Assembly: GCA_019638115.1 (NCBI GenBank)
Contig: JAHBUK010000003.1
Coordinates: 62,001 to 126,000 of the forward strand
Origin: Flavobacteriales bacterium
Lineage (GTDB): Bacteria; Bacteroidota; Bacteroidia; Flavobacteriales_F; PHOS-HE28
Length of the DNA: 64,000 nucleotides
Direction of reading: 5' to 3'
Below, piece by piece: positions 52,654-60,942 of the stretch; position 1 is the first letter of the stretch; each line of letters starts with the position of its first letter. The position numbers were made by a program, and so were the translations under genes. The notes below the pieces were generated by a model that ran no database searches, had not been told where the DNA came from, and saw only the letters and a list, made by a program, of their open reading frames with translations.

Positions 52654-53423
52654 GCTTTGTGGGTTTTCCGCAGGTGCCAGGTGCAGCCCGCTCCGGGTGC
52701 CGTGGTGCACTGCGCCGTGTAGCCGATAAGGGCGGAGCGCGTGTGTATGTTCTTCAGGCCGGCATGGGCCTCCACACGAGCCGGATCGAAGCCTTTTCCA
52801 TTGTCGCTGATCAACAGTGCCAGGCCGTGCTCGTTGCGCAGTTCCACGGTGATGTGATCGGCAGCGCTATGCCGCAGCGCATTGTTGAGGATCACCTGGA
52901 ACAGGCGGAACAGCATCACCTTGGTGTCGGCATCCAAGGCCGGCAGTTCGTCGCTGCTCAGCACCTGAACCTGCACGCGGGCCACGCGCACAAGGCGTTC
53001 CGCTTCCGAGCGGATGGCCTCCTCCAGACTGCGTTCCTGCCACAGTTCATTGTTCAGGTCACGGCCCAGGCGGCGCACCTCCTCCAGGCCCCGGTCCAGT
53101 GCATCCAGCGTTACGTTGAGGCGTTCCGAGCCGCCCTGCTCCTCCATGTGTTCGCTCAGCGCATACTGCCCCAGGAAGAGCAGCTGGCCGATGTTGTCGT
53201 GCAGTTCGCGACCCATCACCCGCAAGGTGTGTTGCATGGCCTCCCGTTCGGCCTCCATCAGCACCTGCGCCTGCTGCTCCTTCAGTTCGGCCAGTTCGGC
53301 CCGGTGGCGCACCCGCCGTGTGTTGTTCAGCACCAGCAGCAGCACCACGAAACCCAGCAGCAGGGACACCACCACGGTGCCCGCAAGCACCGTCCAGAGC
53401 AGGTCCAGGTTATCGCTCTTCAT
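52650..53423 (-). CDS. NarX/DegS-type sensor histidine kinase
   Basis: The 257-residue protein has one transmembrane helix (VLAGTVVVSLLLGFVVLLLVL), a coiled linker (AELAELKEQQAQVLMEAERE), the HisKA_3 motif MGRELHDNIGQLLFLGQYAL with the phospho-acceptor His, and a HATPase_c domain (FRLFQVILNNALRHS, LISDNGKGFD). No extracellular sensing domain exists. The 7-helix protein encoded just upstream (14-bp overlap) may provide the input. Confidence 0.92.
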   Translation of the reverse strand: MKSDNLDLLWTVLAGTVVVSLLLGFVVLLLVLNNTRRVRHRAELAELKEQQAQVLMEAEREAMQHTLRVMGRELHDNIGQLLFLGQYALSEHMEEQGGSERLNVTLDALDRGLEEVRRLGRDLNNELWQERSLEEAIRSEAERLVRVARVQVQVLSSDELPALDADTKVMLFRLFQVILNNALRHSAADHITVELRNEHGLALLISDNGKGFDPARVEAHAGLKNIHTRSALIGYTAQCTTAPGAGCTWHLRKTHKA

Positions 53424-54123
53424 CCGCCGTGTGGTGCTTCAGCATCAGGCCGGCCACCAAGGCACAGCCATAGCGTACAAAGAACAGCACATGCAGGATA
53501 ATGTACAAGCTTCCCGCCAACTCCGGGTCGCGCTTGTAAAGGAGGTCCATGAGACCGATGTAGGGGATGGCCGGCGCCAAAAAGAGGAAGATGGAAAGGT
53601 AGACCCAGAAGCGCTGTTCGTGCCAGAGTTTTCGCCTGCTGTTGTTCGCCAGGTCCAGCAGCAGTTTGGCAAAGAGCAAGGTGATGGCCGCCCAGCCCAC
53701 CAGCATGCTCTTCGTGTGCAGGATGTGGAAACCCGTGGCACTGCGGACCTCGCTGTAAAGCAGTATGCCGCAAAGGATGCTGGTGCCGATCACGAAGAGC
53801 AGGCTCCAACGTTTGCGGAGCACTCCATGGGCGAACATGAGAAGCAGCAGCACCTCAGCAAGGAGATAGGCTTGGTAGTACACCACGTTCGGCTTCTCTT
53901 GCGTCAAAAGCACGAAGGCGATGCTTTCCGTCACAAGGGCGATCGGTAACAGGAAGTAATATGGTCGTTGCTCCCGCAGTACGTAAGCATAGCGGCTGGT
54001 CCACAGCAGTACCACCGCAGTGAGCAGCAGCAATTTGATGATCGCTATCGGGTCGATGGTGATCCGGGTTGGAGTGGTACAGCGAAGCTCAGCGGCGATA
54101 CGGCGGGTATACGTGGCCAACAT
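53410..54123 (-). CDS. Seven-helix membrane protein, possible sensory partner of the kinase
   Basis: The 237-residue protein has seven hydrophobic segments (IIKLLLLTAVVLLWTSRYAY, YFLLPIALVTESIAFVLL, AYLLAEVLLLLMFAHGVL, LLFVIGTSILCGILL, SMLVGWAAITLLFAKLLLDL, VYLSIFLFLAPAIPYIGL, LYIILHVLFFVRYGCALVAG). No catalytic residues are seen. Overlaps with the kinase gene (14 bp) and lipoprotein gene (35 bp) show tight coupling. Similar multi-helix proteins sit in front of soluble-type NarX kinases in Bacteroidota, so a sensory role is inferred. Confidence 0.75.
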   Translation of the reverse strand: MLATYTRRIAAELRCTTPTRITIDPIAIIKLLLLTAVVLLWTSRYAYVLREQRPYYFLLPIALVTESIAFVLLTQEKPNVVYYQAYLLAEVLLLLMFAHGVLRKRWSLLFVIGTSILCGILLYSEVRSATGFHILHTKSMLVGWAAITLLFAKLLLDLANNSRRKLWHEQRFWVYLSIFLFLAPAIPYIGLMDLLYKRDPELAGSLYIILHVLFFVRYGCALVAGLMLKHHTADEER

Positions 54124-54970
54124 CCAGCGCCCGCTGCTGTAGTGCTGAATCCGCCGGGTTGGTGCGTGTGTTCAGTAGGTCGGTGTCGCCGTTCTTTCCG
54201 TTGGCCAGGTGGAAGCTCAGCAGGTGCTGGTATTCCTCCACCGTGGCAGGCAGTGCCAGCATGTTGCCATGGCAGAATTGCTCGCTGATGCAGGAGATCA
54301 CCAGGTGCGTGGGTTCCAGGTGCAGGTTATCGCGGAACAACATGTTCAGCCGGTCCGCGTAGGGCATCCACAGCCCTTGGGCATCGGGCTCCGGCTGGCC
54401 TGCTACATCCGGACGCAGGGGCGTGAACACTCCATCGCCCAGGCGGTCCACCAGTACACTGTCCAGGTAGTTCCGCTGCAGCACCTCCTGCTGTGCAACG
54501 CTCACCGTGTCCAACTTGCCCGTAGTGGTGTTCAGCGCGTAGCGTCGCTTCTTGAAGCGCCGCAGGTCACCACGCAGCGTACTGTCCGCATACATGAACT
54601 CGATCACCGGCTTGAAGACCGTGCCCGAAACGCCATAGCTCACGTAGATGCCGCGCACCGGCTTGCCCGGCTTGGCCACCGAGTCCTCCGCGGCCTTCAG
54701 CGCACTGAGCGGGATGCGCAGGTCGATGTTGTCGAAAGATAGCGTATCGCCGTTGTGCTTCACGCGGAAACGGTTGCGGAAGTTGTTCTGTGCCACCAGG
54801 TAGGTGCTGGCCGAATACACCTGCTTGAGGTCGCCCAAACGTCCATCGCCACAGGGTAGCACTACGCTATTTGCGGACTTCAGTGAGGCTGCGATGCCCA
54901 AGGGAGCATCGCCACCATCGCCACAGCTGAACAGAAGAGGTAACGCCACCAAGTACAAGGTCTTAGGCAT
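54089..54970 (-). CDS. Uncharacterised lipoprotein at the head of a signalling operon
   Basis: The ATG at 54970 (MPKTLYLVALPLLFSCGDGG) gives 293 residues with a lipobox-like LFSC; an ATG at 55000 is the alternative. The mature part contains YSASTYLVAQNNFRNRFRVK, GIYVSYGVSGTVFKPVIEFM and THLVISCISEQFCHGNMLAL, with no recognised domain. It is the first gene of the minus-strand group lipoprotein, 7-helix protein, kinase, LuxR regulator, and overlaps the next gene by 35 bp. It could be the periplasmic input of that system (inference). Confidence 0.7.
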   Translation of the reverse strand: MPKTLYLVALPLLFSCGDGGDAPLGIAASLKSANSVVLPCGDGRLGDLKQVYSASTYLVAQNNFRNRFRVKHNGDTLSFDNIDLRIPLSALKAAEDSVAKPGKPVRGIYVSYGVSGTVFKPVIEFMYADSTLRGDLRRFKKRRYALNTTTGKLDTVSVAQQEVLQRNYLDSVLVDRLGDGVFTPLRPDVAGQPEPDAQGLWMPYADRLNMLFRDNLHLEPTHLVISCISEQFCHGNMLALPATVEEYQHLLSFHLANGKNGDTDLLNTRTNPADSALQQRALDVGHVYPPYRR

Positions 54971-55492
54971 ACGCCAAAGAGAGGGAGAGTGGGTTCTCAT
55001 GTGGGAGGTTGGATATGATCCACAAATCAAACACCCGACAAGCACTCGCCGACCCGTGTAAAACACCCGATCCCTACCTGTGAGTTTTCACAGGTGCCCG
55101 ATGTGAAAAGTACTGATGCGAAGGCCTTGCAATCCAGTTTGCTTTGGCGGAACGAACGCAGCTCCCTACGCTTATGCACCACTCACCCCACTCCCAAGCA
55201 TCCCTGCTCCAACTCCATCCCGCGGTCGCCATCGAACTGGAGGAAGGCCGCTATACCGGCTGCCTGCATGCGCTGGCGGAGGCGCTGGGGGGGAGGGACG
55301 CTTCGCCCCTTGAACAAGGTGCGGGAAGGCTTAGCGTGGAGGGTGGGGCTGGTGTTGGGCGGGGGGGGCATGTGGAGGGTATGCATACAGGCATTGAAGC
55401 GGGTTGCTCGGCACAATAAGATCTCGGGACATATACAAGCATAAGGTGGCCTCTTCAGCGCCAACGGTTCATCGAACGAATCCCCAACCAAC
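54971..55492. other. Intergenic stretch without a supportable gene
   Basis: Between the divergent lipoprotein and protease-nuclease genes, short open frames exist on both strands (for example 55144-55419, plus) but show no family pattern, no signal and biased composition. A G-rich run (GGCGGGGGGGGC near 55358) is the only notable feature. Promoters for both flanking genes must lie here; I could not place them. Confidence 0.5.
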
Positions 55493-58237
55493 ATGAAAGA
55501 GTTCAGTTTAGGAAAAAAGGCATCGCTTGTTGTCCGCAACAAGGCCAATGACCTCGATCCACGGCTTTATCGCCGGATCACCTTGTCGCGTAATCAAGTG
55601 GTTACTGGCAATAAGGTGAACACGAACAAGTGGTTCTCCAACGAGGCATACCGGGAGAAGGGCAAGAGCGAGATAGCCGACTTCTATGAAAAGATCAGTG
55701 GAGAGAGCGACTTGGTGCCGGTCGAGTTCCTCTACAAAGGGAGCGAACGTGCCGCTGCGGTCTGCCGCATCGTTGTTGTTGGCCCAAGGGGTGGTGGCTA
55801 TGGGTCGGGCTTCTTGGTCAGTGGGGGGTATATCATGACCAACAACCATGTGCTCCAATCCCCTGAACTGGCGGCCTCCAGTTATGCGGAGTTCCATTTC
55901 GAAGCCAAGCGCGATGCGGTGAAGGTGAGTTTCCGACCGGAAAAACTGTTCATCACGGATGCCGAGCTCGATTTCACCATTGTGGCTTGTGATCTTGATG
56001 AGCTGAGCGACATCACCCCCATTCCCCTTAGCGAAGAGCCTGCTGTGGTTGCGCAGAAGGAACGGGTCAGCATCATTCAACATCCCCGTGGACGGCATAA
56101 GGAGGTGGCGTTGCAGGAGAACCGGGTGAAACACGTGTACGATACGGTCGTATGGTACAACACCGACACGGAGCCAGGCTCTTCGGGTTCGCCCACCTTC
56201 AATCAACAATGGGACCTCGTTGCCCTGCACCATGCGGGGTGGTACGAAGACCAGAAGACCGGGGAGGCCACCAACGAAGGGGTCCTTATACCGGCCATCA
56301 TCCGCCGACTTAAGCAGATGGCTTTCTCATCCAGTCCGTTCCGGGTGCATGCCAAGAAGTTGCTCGGCGAAATGGAGAGCACCGGTTCGGTGCTTGGTTT
56401 CTTCGATGTGCATGGTCTTGTCCGCTATGAGGAGTCCAGCCTGGAAGTGGAGATCCCCACTTATCAGGGGGATCGTCGTTTCGCGGACATCTGCTTCTGG
56501 AACGTTGAACACTTCAACAATACGGTGACCGATGCACGGGTGGAAGCGGTTGCCCGTGTGGTGGCGGAACTGAGCATGGACGTGTTCGGTCTGGTGGAGG
56601 TGGAGCACGGTGCACTGGATCGGCTCAAGAGCGCTTTGACCCGACGTGGGCTCACCTATGACCACGTGCTCCTGGACGCGCGAGGAAGCCAGGACCTGGC
56701 CGTGCTTTTTGACGATGAGACCACGAAGGTGAAGGTGCGCGCGGATATCAACGAGCGGTATCGTGAGTTGCTTTCTCAGCGGACAGCACGGGGAAACACG
56801 GCTTTCCCCAGTGGGCGCGAGCCCTTTTTCGTGGAATGCACGGTGGATGAAGGCGACAACGCCGTCACCTTCCTTATGGTGGTGGTCCATCTGAAAGCCT
56901 TCGGCGATGTGGAAAGCCGGGCACGACGAACGCTTGCCAGCAATATCCTCGCAGCCATCATCAGCGACCTGCGGGAGCGGGAGAACATACCTATCGTGCT
57001 GGGCGGGGACCTCAACCAGACCTTGCGCGATGACAGTGTATTGAACGCTTTGTTGAACGCGCCGGACCTGTTCACCCTTACGCTTGACGATGACGCCAAT
57101 GATGCCATCAGCTATGTGGGGGCGAGGAACAAGAGCCTAATCGACCACATCATAGTCAGTAAGGATGTGCAACTCGGCGACATCAGTGGTGACGATGCGG
57201 GGATCGTGCGATTGGACCGCAGTGTGAAGGACTTCGTGTCCGATGTATCGGACCACGTCCCTCTGGTCTGCAGGCTCATCTACAAGAAGGCGGATGGGGC
57301 CAAGGTGGATGGGGCGCTGGACGACAAGCATCTCAGCGATCATGCTTCCGCTGCCCTGAACAACGACTACCAAACGGCCATGCTCACCGCCACCCTGGTG
57401 CGAACCACCGGGTTGCCTTACTACGACGAGCAAGCGGATGTGCAGGCGGTACGGGAGTACTATAGGGGGATAAGGGCGAACGAGCCAGCTAAAGCGCTCT
57501 TTTTGAAGTTGAGCGATCTGTTGGAGCGTACTCACCACACCACGCCGAATTACAACTCGGTACGCAACAGACATCTGTATCCCGTGGTCGATCTACACCC
57601 CGACGGCAAACTGCGCAGCATCTATCGAGGAGACACCTCCGTGGGATATGACCCGGAGGTTTTCATCGAACACGACTATGGCGTGGAACGCGAGATCGAG
57701 CGCAAGTTCGAGCTGTGGAGGAATTCCGAATCCTTCAGCCTGGAGAGCGAGGCCGATGTGCTGGACCGTTTGGAAGCGGCCGCACCGTACAATTGCGAGC
57801 ACGTGGTCTGCCAGAGCTGGTTCGGCAAGGTGGAGCCCATGCGCGGCGATATGCACCACCTGTTCGCCTGTGAAAGCGGGTGTAACTCGAGCCGTGGTAA
57901 CAAGCCCTACATCGATTTTGAGGACTACAACCCGGATGGGCTCGAGGCCATTCGTTTGGCTTGTGGGAAAGGGGAGGGCAACCGTTTTGAACCCGAAGCG
58001 GGGAAAGGACCCGTGGCACGCGCCACACTCTATTACCTGCTCCGCTATCCGGAGAGTATTGGGGCCTACTCCCAAGAGGACCTGAAGATGCTGCTGGACT
58101 GGCACGAGCGCTACAAGGTGGGGCTCTACGAACTGCATCGCAACCAGTGCATCCACCGCGTACAAGGCAACCGCAATCCGCTTATCGATAAACCAGAGAT
58201 CGCACGACGCATTGCTTTCGAACTCGGCTTGAGGTGA
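55493..58237 (+). CDS. Trypsin-like protease fused to EEP nuclease and endonuclease I domain
   Basis: The 914-residue protein has three catalytic parts. Residues about 85-280 form a trypsin-like protease with His119 (MTNNHVLQ), Asp160 (ELDFTIV) and Ser231 (GSSGSP). Residues about 328-595 form an endonuclease/exonuclease/phosphatase domain with Asn337 (FWNVEHF), Glu369 (LVEVEHG), His466, Asp506/Asn508 (LGGDLNQT) and Asp587/His588 (VSDHVPLV). Residues about 640-914 form an EndA/NucM-like endonuclease I with H770 (CEHVVCQSWF), DMHHLF (786-791) and QGNRNPLID (891-899). There is no signal peptide or membrane segment, so it is cytoplasmic. A protease joined to two DNA/RNA-cutting domains suggests a proteolytically activated self-targeting or anti-invader nuclease (inference). 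It stands alone with no visible partner. Confidence 0.9.
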   Translation: MKEFSLGKKASLVVRNKANDLDPRLYRRITLSRNQVVTGNKVNTNKWFSNEAYREKGKSEIADFYEKISGESDLVPVEFLYKGSERAAAVCRIVVVGPRGGGYGSGFLVSGGYIMTNNHVLQSPELAASSYAEFHFEAKRDAVKVSFRPEKLFITDAELDFTIVACDLDELSDITPIPLSEEPAVVAQKERVSIIQHPRGRHKEVALQENRVKHVYDTVVWYNTDTEPGSSGSPTFNQQWDLVALHHAGWYEDQKTGEATNEGVLIPAIIRRLKQMAFSSSPFRVHAKKLLGEMESTGSVLGFFDVHGLVRYEESSLEVEIPTYQGDRRFADICFWNVEHFNNTVTDARVEAVARVVAELSMDVFGLVEVEHGALDRLKSALTRRGLTYDHVLLDARGSQDLAVLFDDETTKVKVRADINERYRELLSQRTARGNTAFPSGREPFFVECTVDEGDNAVTFLMVVVHLKAFGDVESRARRTLASNILAAIISDLRERENIPIVLGGDLNQTLRDDSVLNALLNAPDLFTLTLDDDANDAISYVGARNKSLIDHIIVSKDVQLGDISGDDAGIVRLDRSVKDFVSDVSDHVPLVCRLIYKKADGAKVDGALDDKHLSDHASAALNNDYQTAMLTATLVRTTGLPYYDEQADVQAVREYYRGIRANEPAKALFLKLSDLLERTHHTTPNYNSVRNRHLYPVVDLHPDGKLRSIYRGDTSVGYDPEVFIEHDYGVEREIERKFELWRNSESFSLESEADVLDRLEAAAPYNCEHVVCQSWFGKVEPMRGDMHHLFACESGCNSSRGNKPYIDFEDYNPDGLEAIRLACGKGEGNRFEPEAGKGPVARATLYYLLRYPESIGAYSQEDLKMLLDWHERYKVGLYELHRNQCIHRVQGNRNPLIDKPEIARRIAFELGLR

Positions 58238-58481
58238 TGTGCCAATGCGTCCAGAGATAACCCGGAACCGAAACCCCTTGGTTCGATGACCAACCTCAGT
58301 TCCCTAAAGCTAGGGGCGCAAAAGGCCCGACATTGCGTGAGGCTGAAACATGTGTGGAGGTCGAACGGGAGGCATAACACTAGGTCGCTATGGCGAAACG
58401 AAGCTTACGGGAGGGCATGGTCCTGCATGTTGACGATGGACAAAATTGAGAAGCCTGTAGCCATAGCCTTACATTCGCTCT

Positions 58482-60233
58482 ATGCCAAAGCTCTTCACCC
58501 ATGTTCTTCATGTTTGTTTGCTTTTGACATGCAGCACCTTGGTTGCGCAACAACTCCAATGGGGTTGGGGAATTGGAGGGCCGAGTCAGCAAGACTTTGG
58601 TTGCACCCGTTTCGACCCCTGGGGAAACATTGTGAGCATTGGTGACCTTGGAAATGCTATGGACATGGACCCCGGGCCAAATGAATACGTTCTTTCAGGG
58701 CCCCCGTTGGCTCGAAAGTTCATACAAAAGGTGGACCCCAATGGCGCTCTGATATGGGCATATCCGATCGGGAATTTCAGCATGGAATTCACCAATCGCT
58801 CAATGGCCATAGATGGTAATGGAGACGTGATCATAGCTGGTAGATACAGCTATGCCATGGATGTAGACCCAGGTGCGGATACTTGGTCCTTAGTACCCTA
58901 TTCAGAAGGGGTACGGGATATCTTTATCTTGAAGCTGAACAATGATGGCCAATTGCTATGGGCTGGTCGCATTGGCGGCGACGGTGAAGACCGGTTCTCC
59001 GGCGTATTTGTCGATGACTTTCATCACGTGATCATTGCTGGTCATATTGCTGGAGCTGGAGACCTTGATCCAAGCGCAGGCACTTGGCCTTATACCTCCG
59101 TGGGGGATGATGACGCATTCATTACCAAGTTATCACCCAGCGGCGATCTTATCTGGGCAAGGGCGTATAGCACCGAAGAACAGTTCTTTCTACATGCGTG
59201 CGCTGTGGATGGGTTGGGCAATGTGATCACATCTGGTGCATTCAGTGGTACGGTGGATATGGACCCCGGTCCAGGTACCGCGAACCACACGTCGGATACG
59301 TTGGCGGAGTTTGGAAGTGCCACACGCTACTTAAGCAAGCTCGATGCGAACGGAACCCTGGTCTGGATCCGGTTCATTGGTGGGGGTTGGTATGGTAGCA
59401 ACTCCAGGAACATATTGTCAGCCAATGCTACAGGTGATATCTTTTGGTCGCATCAACTAGGGCATTCCACCGATATCGATCCCGGACCAGGGGTGGTCAT
59501 GGCACCATCCGTCATTCAACCACTTTTTGTGGCCCGTTACCGTAGTAATGGCACACTGCTTTCGTGGATCTTCCTGAATGGGCCTGGGTGGATATATCAG
59601 GATATGAAAGGTCTTCCCAATGGATCATTGCTTGTCTCAGGAGCTACTCAAGGGTCCATTTATAGTACGACTGACCAAACCATCATCGTCCCTTCCATAG
59701 GTCCTTCCAGCTCGTGGCACGGCTTCATGGTGAAGTTGGATCTGGGGATGAATGTGTTATGGGGCATGAGCATCGGAGGAGCCGCCCAACAGCATGGCAA
59801 GTCCATCGACTATCACGAGGATGGTTCCATCATTTTCGGGGGATCACATAACGCCGCTTTCGACGCGGATCCATCGGACGATGTTTGTTGGATAGAGCAT
59901 TACACACAAAGGGATATCTGGTTGACGAAATACTTGGACCTGGGGATCAGCGTGTCCGCAGCTTCAGAGGTCAGACCTATGGCAGGCGCGGCATTCCCCA
60001 ATCCATTCGTGGACCGCTTAAGCATCCCGATCACCTCTCCGCTTGCTACAAGCAGTTCCCTTACCGTCATGGATGCCCTTGGGAACACGATCGAGGTCCA
60101 TGATCTCGATACCTACTTGCCGGATCGGAACATCGTCGATCTTCACTTGGCTCATCTTTCCTCAGGAGTTTATCTCATCCGGCTCGCTCAAGAGGGCACC
60201 ATCACCTACTACAAGATCATCAAGGAGCTATGA
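58482..60233 (+). CDS. Secreted DPGPG-repeat protein with T9SS sorting domain (A+T-richer)
   Basis: The 583-residue protein has a signal peptide (FTHVLHVCLLLTCSTLVAQQ) and about seven diverged SBBP-type repeats (GNAMDMDPGPNEYVLSG, GTVDMDPGPGTANHTSD, STDIDPGPGVVMAPS). It ends with a T9SS domain (GAAFPNPFVDRLSIPITSPL, LTVMDALGNTIEV, GVYLIRLAQEGTITYYKIIK). It is distantly related to the tandem pair at 12233 and 14531. Its G+C content and codon use (many TTG, TTT, ATA, AGG) are visibly lower and different from its neighbours, so it may have been acquired separately. The 244-bp gap before it holds no gene, only a weak CCCTA/TAGGG hairpin near 58303. Confidence 0.85.
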   Translation: MPKLFTHVLHVCLLLTCSTLVAQQLQWGWGIGGPSQQDFGCTRFDPWGNIVSIGDLGNAMDMDPGPNEYVLSGPPLARKFIQKVDPNGALIWAYPIGNFSMEFTNRSMAIDGNGDVIIAGRYSYAMDVDPGADTWSLVPYSEGVRDIFILKLNNDGQLLWAGRIGGDGEDRFSGVFVDDFHHVIIAGHIAGAGDLDPSAGTWPYTSVGDDDAFITKLSPSGDLIWARAYSTEEQFFLHACAVDGLGNVITSGAFSGTVDMDPGPGTANHTSDTLAEFGSATRYLSKLDANGTLVWIRFIGGGWYGSNSRNILSANATGDIFWSHQLGHSTDIDPGPGVVMAPSVIQPLFVARYRSNGTLLSWIFLNGPGWIYQDMKGLPNGSLLVSGATQGSIYSTTDQTIIVPSIGPSSSWHGFMVKLDLGMNVLWGMSIGGAAQQHGKSIDYHEDGSIIFGGSHNAAFDADPSDDVCWIEHYTQRDIWLTKYLDLGISVSAASEVRPMAGAAFPNPFVDRLSIPITSPLATSSSLTVMDALGNTIEVHDLDTYLPDRNIVDLHLAHLSSGVYLIRLAQEGTITYYKIIKEL

Positions 60234-60248
60234 GGGTTACACCAATAG

Positions 60249-60640
60249 GGCGAAAAGGCCTCTGAAGCTTTTGCTACGCGCTTCGCAATTACTGGCGTAT
60301 TGGCTTAAGGCCTGTTGCCGGACCTGTCTGCCGGAAGGAGAGGCAAGATCAACTTTCAGCCACCACAGGTAACCTTAGGGGCAAACAGGCTCGTTTGGTT
60401 CTTTTTAGAAAAAGGCTGCCATCATTGTGGTATGAAGCAAGGGCTTAATGGCCTATGGCCACTTGTTACCCTCACAAGTACTGTTCAGTATTGACGGGTT
60501 CATCGGTCCGTGCCATATGCAGGAAGGTGCTTCTGCAAAGAGGCCTCTGAAGCTGTGCTTCGAGCCTCGCATTGACAAGGCTTATTGGCCTACGGCCACT
60601 TTTTGCCCACCTCGGCAATCGCTCTGTGTTGATGGGTTCA
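60249..60640. repeat. Diverged intergenic repeat units around AGGCCTCTGAAGCT
   Basis: AGGCCTCTGAAGCT occurs at 60256-60269 and 60541-60554, each followed by related sequence (GCTTCG.., TATTGGC). A third copy of the second half starts near 60440 (AATGGCCTATGGCCACTTGT against TTGGCCTACGGCCACTTTTT at about 60584). The units are about 100-140 bp and clearly diverged. Nothing in 60234-60942 looks like a gene. Confidence 0.65.
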
Positions 60641-60761
60641 AAAAGTAGCGGAACGGAAAGACCGCTAAGCCATGGTCAGCTGATGCATGGCGGATTGCCG
60701 CATTCAACCACGAGCAACACCACAGGGAGCAGTAAGCAACTGGTGGCAAGCAGATGACAGC

Positions 60762-60860
60762 GCCCAGCTCACAATTCACACCTCCGCCCCTGTTGAGTAC
60801 CGGGGCACAGCTGACACCTCGGATCATGGAGCTGCTGAAAGGTCAGGTGTGAAGGACGCG
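60762..60860. repeat. Diverged single copy of the 91-bp hairpin repeat
   Basis: The stretch starts GCCCAGCTCACAATTCACAC, continues CTCCGCCCC and ends AGGTGTGAAGGACGCG, matching both ends of the 91-bp unit at 51394 while its centre differs. It keeps a C/A-rich first and G/T-rich second half. It lies 82 bp from the IS element. Confidence 0.5.
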
Positions 60861-60942
60861 TCAACGCATTTCGACCCCACCGGCCGCAACGCTTTTCCGA
60901 CAGGCGGTTTATCGGAGGGGCGCAAAAGAGTTGATGCGCGGG

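Noticed and set aside
55144-55419. Short gene upstream of the protease-nuclease gene
   Set aside because: No recognisable domain, no promoter, and a composition change midway; the start is arbitrary.
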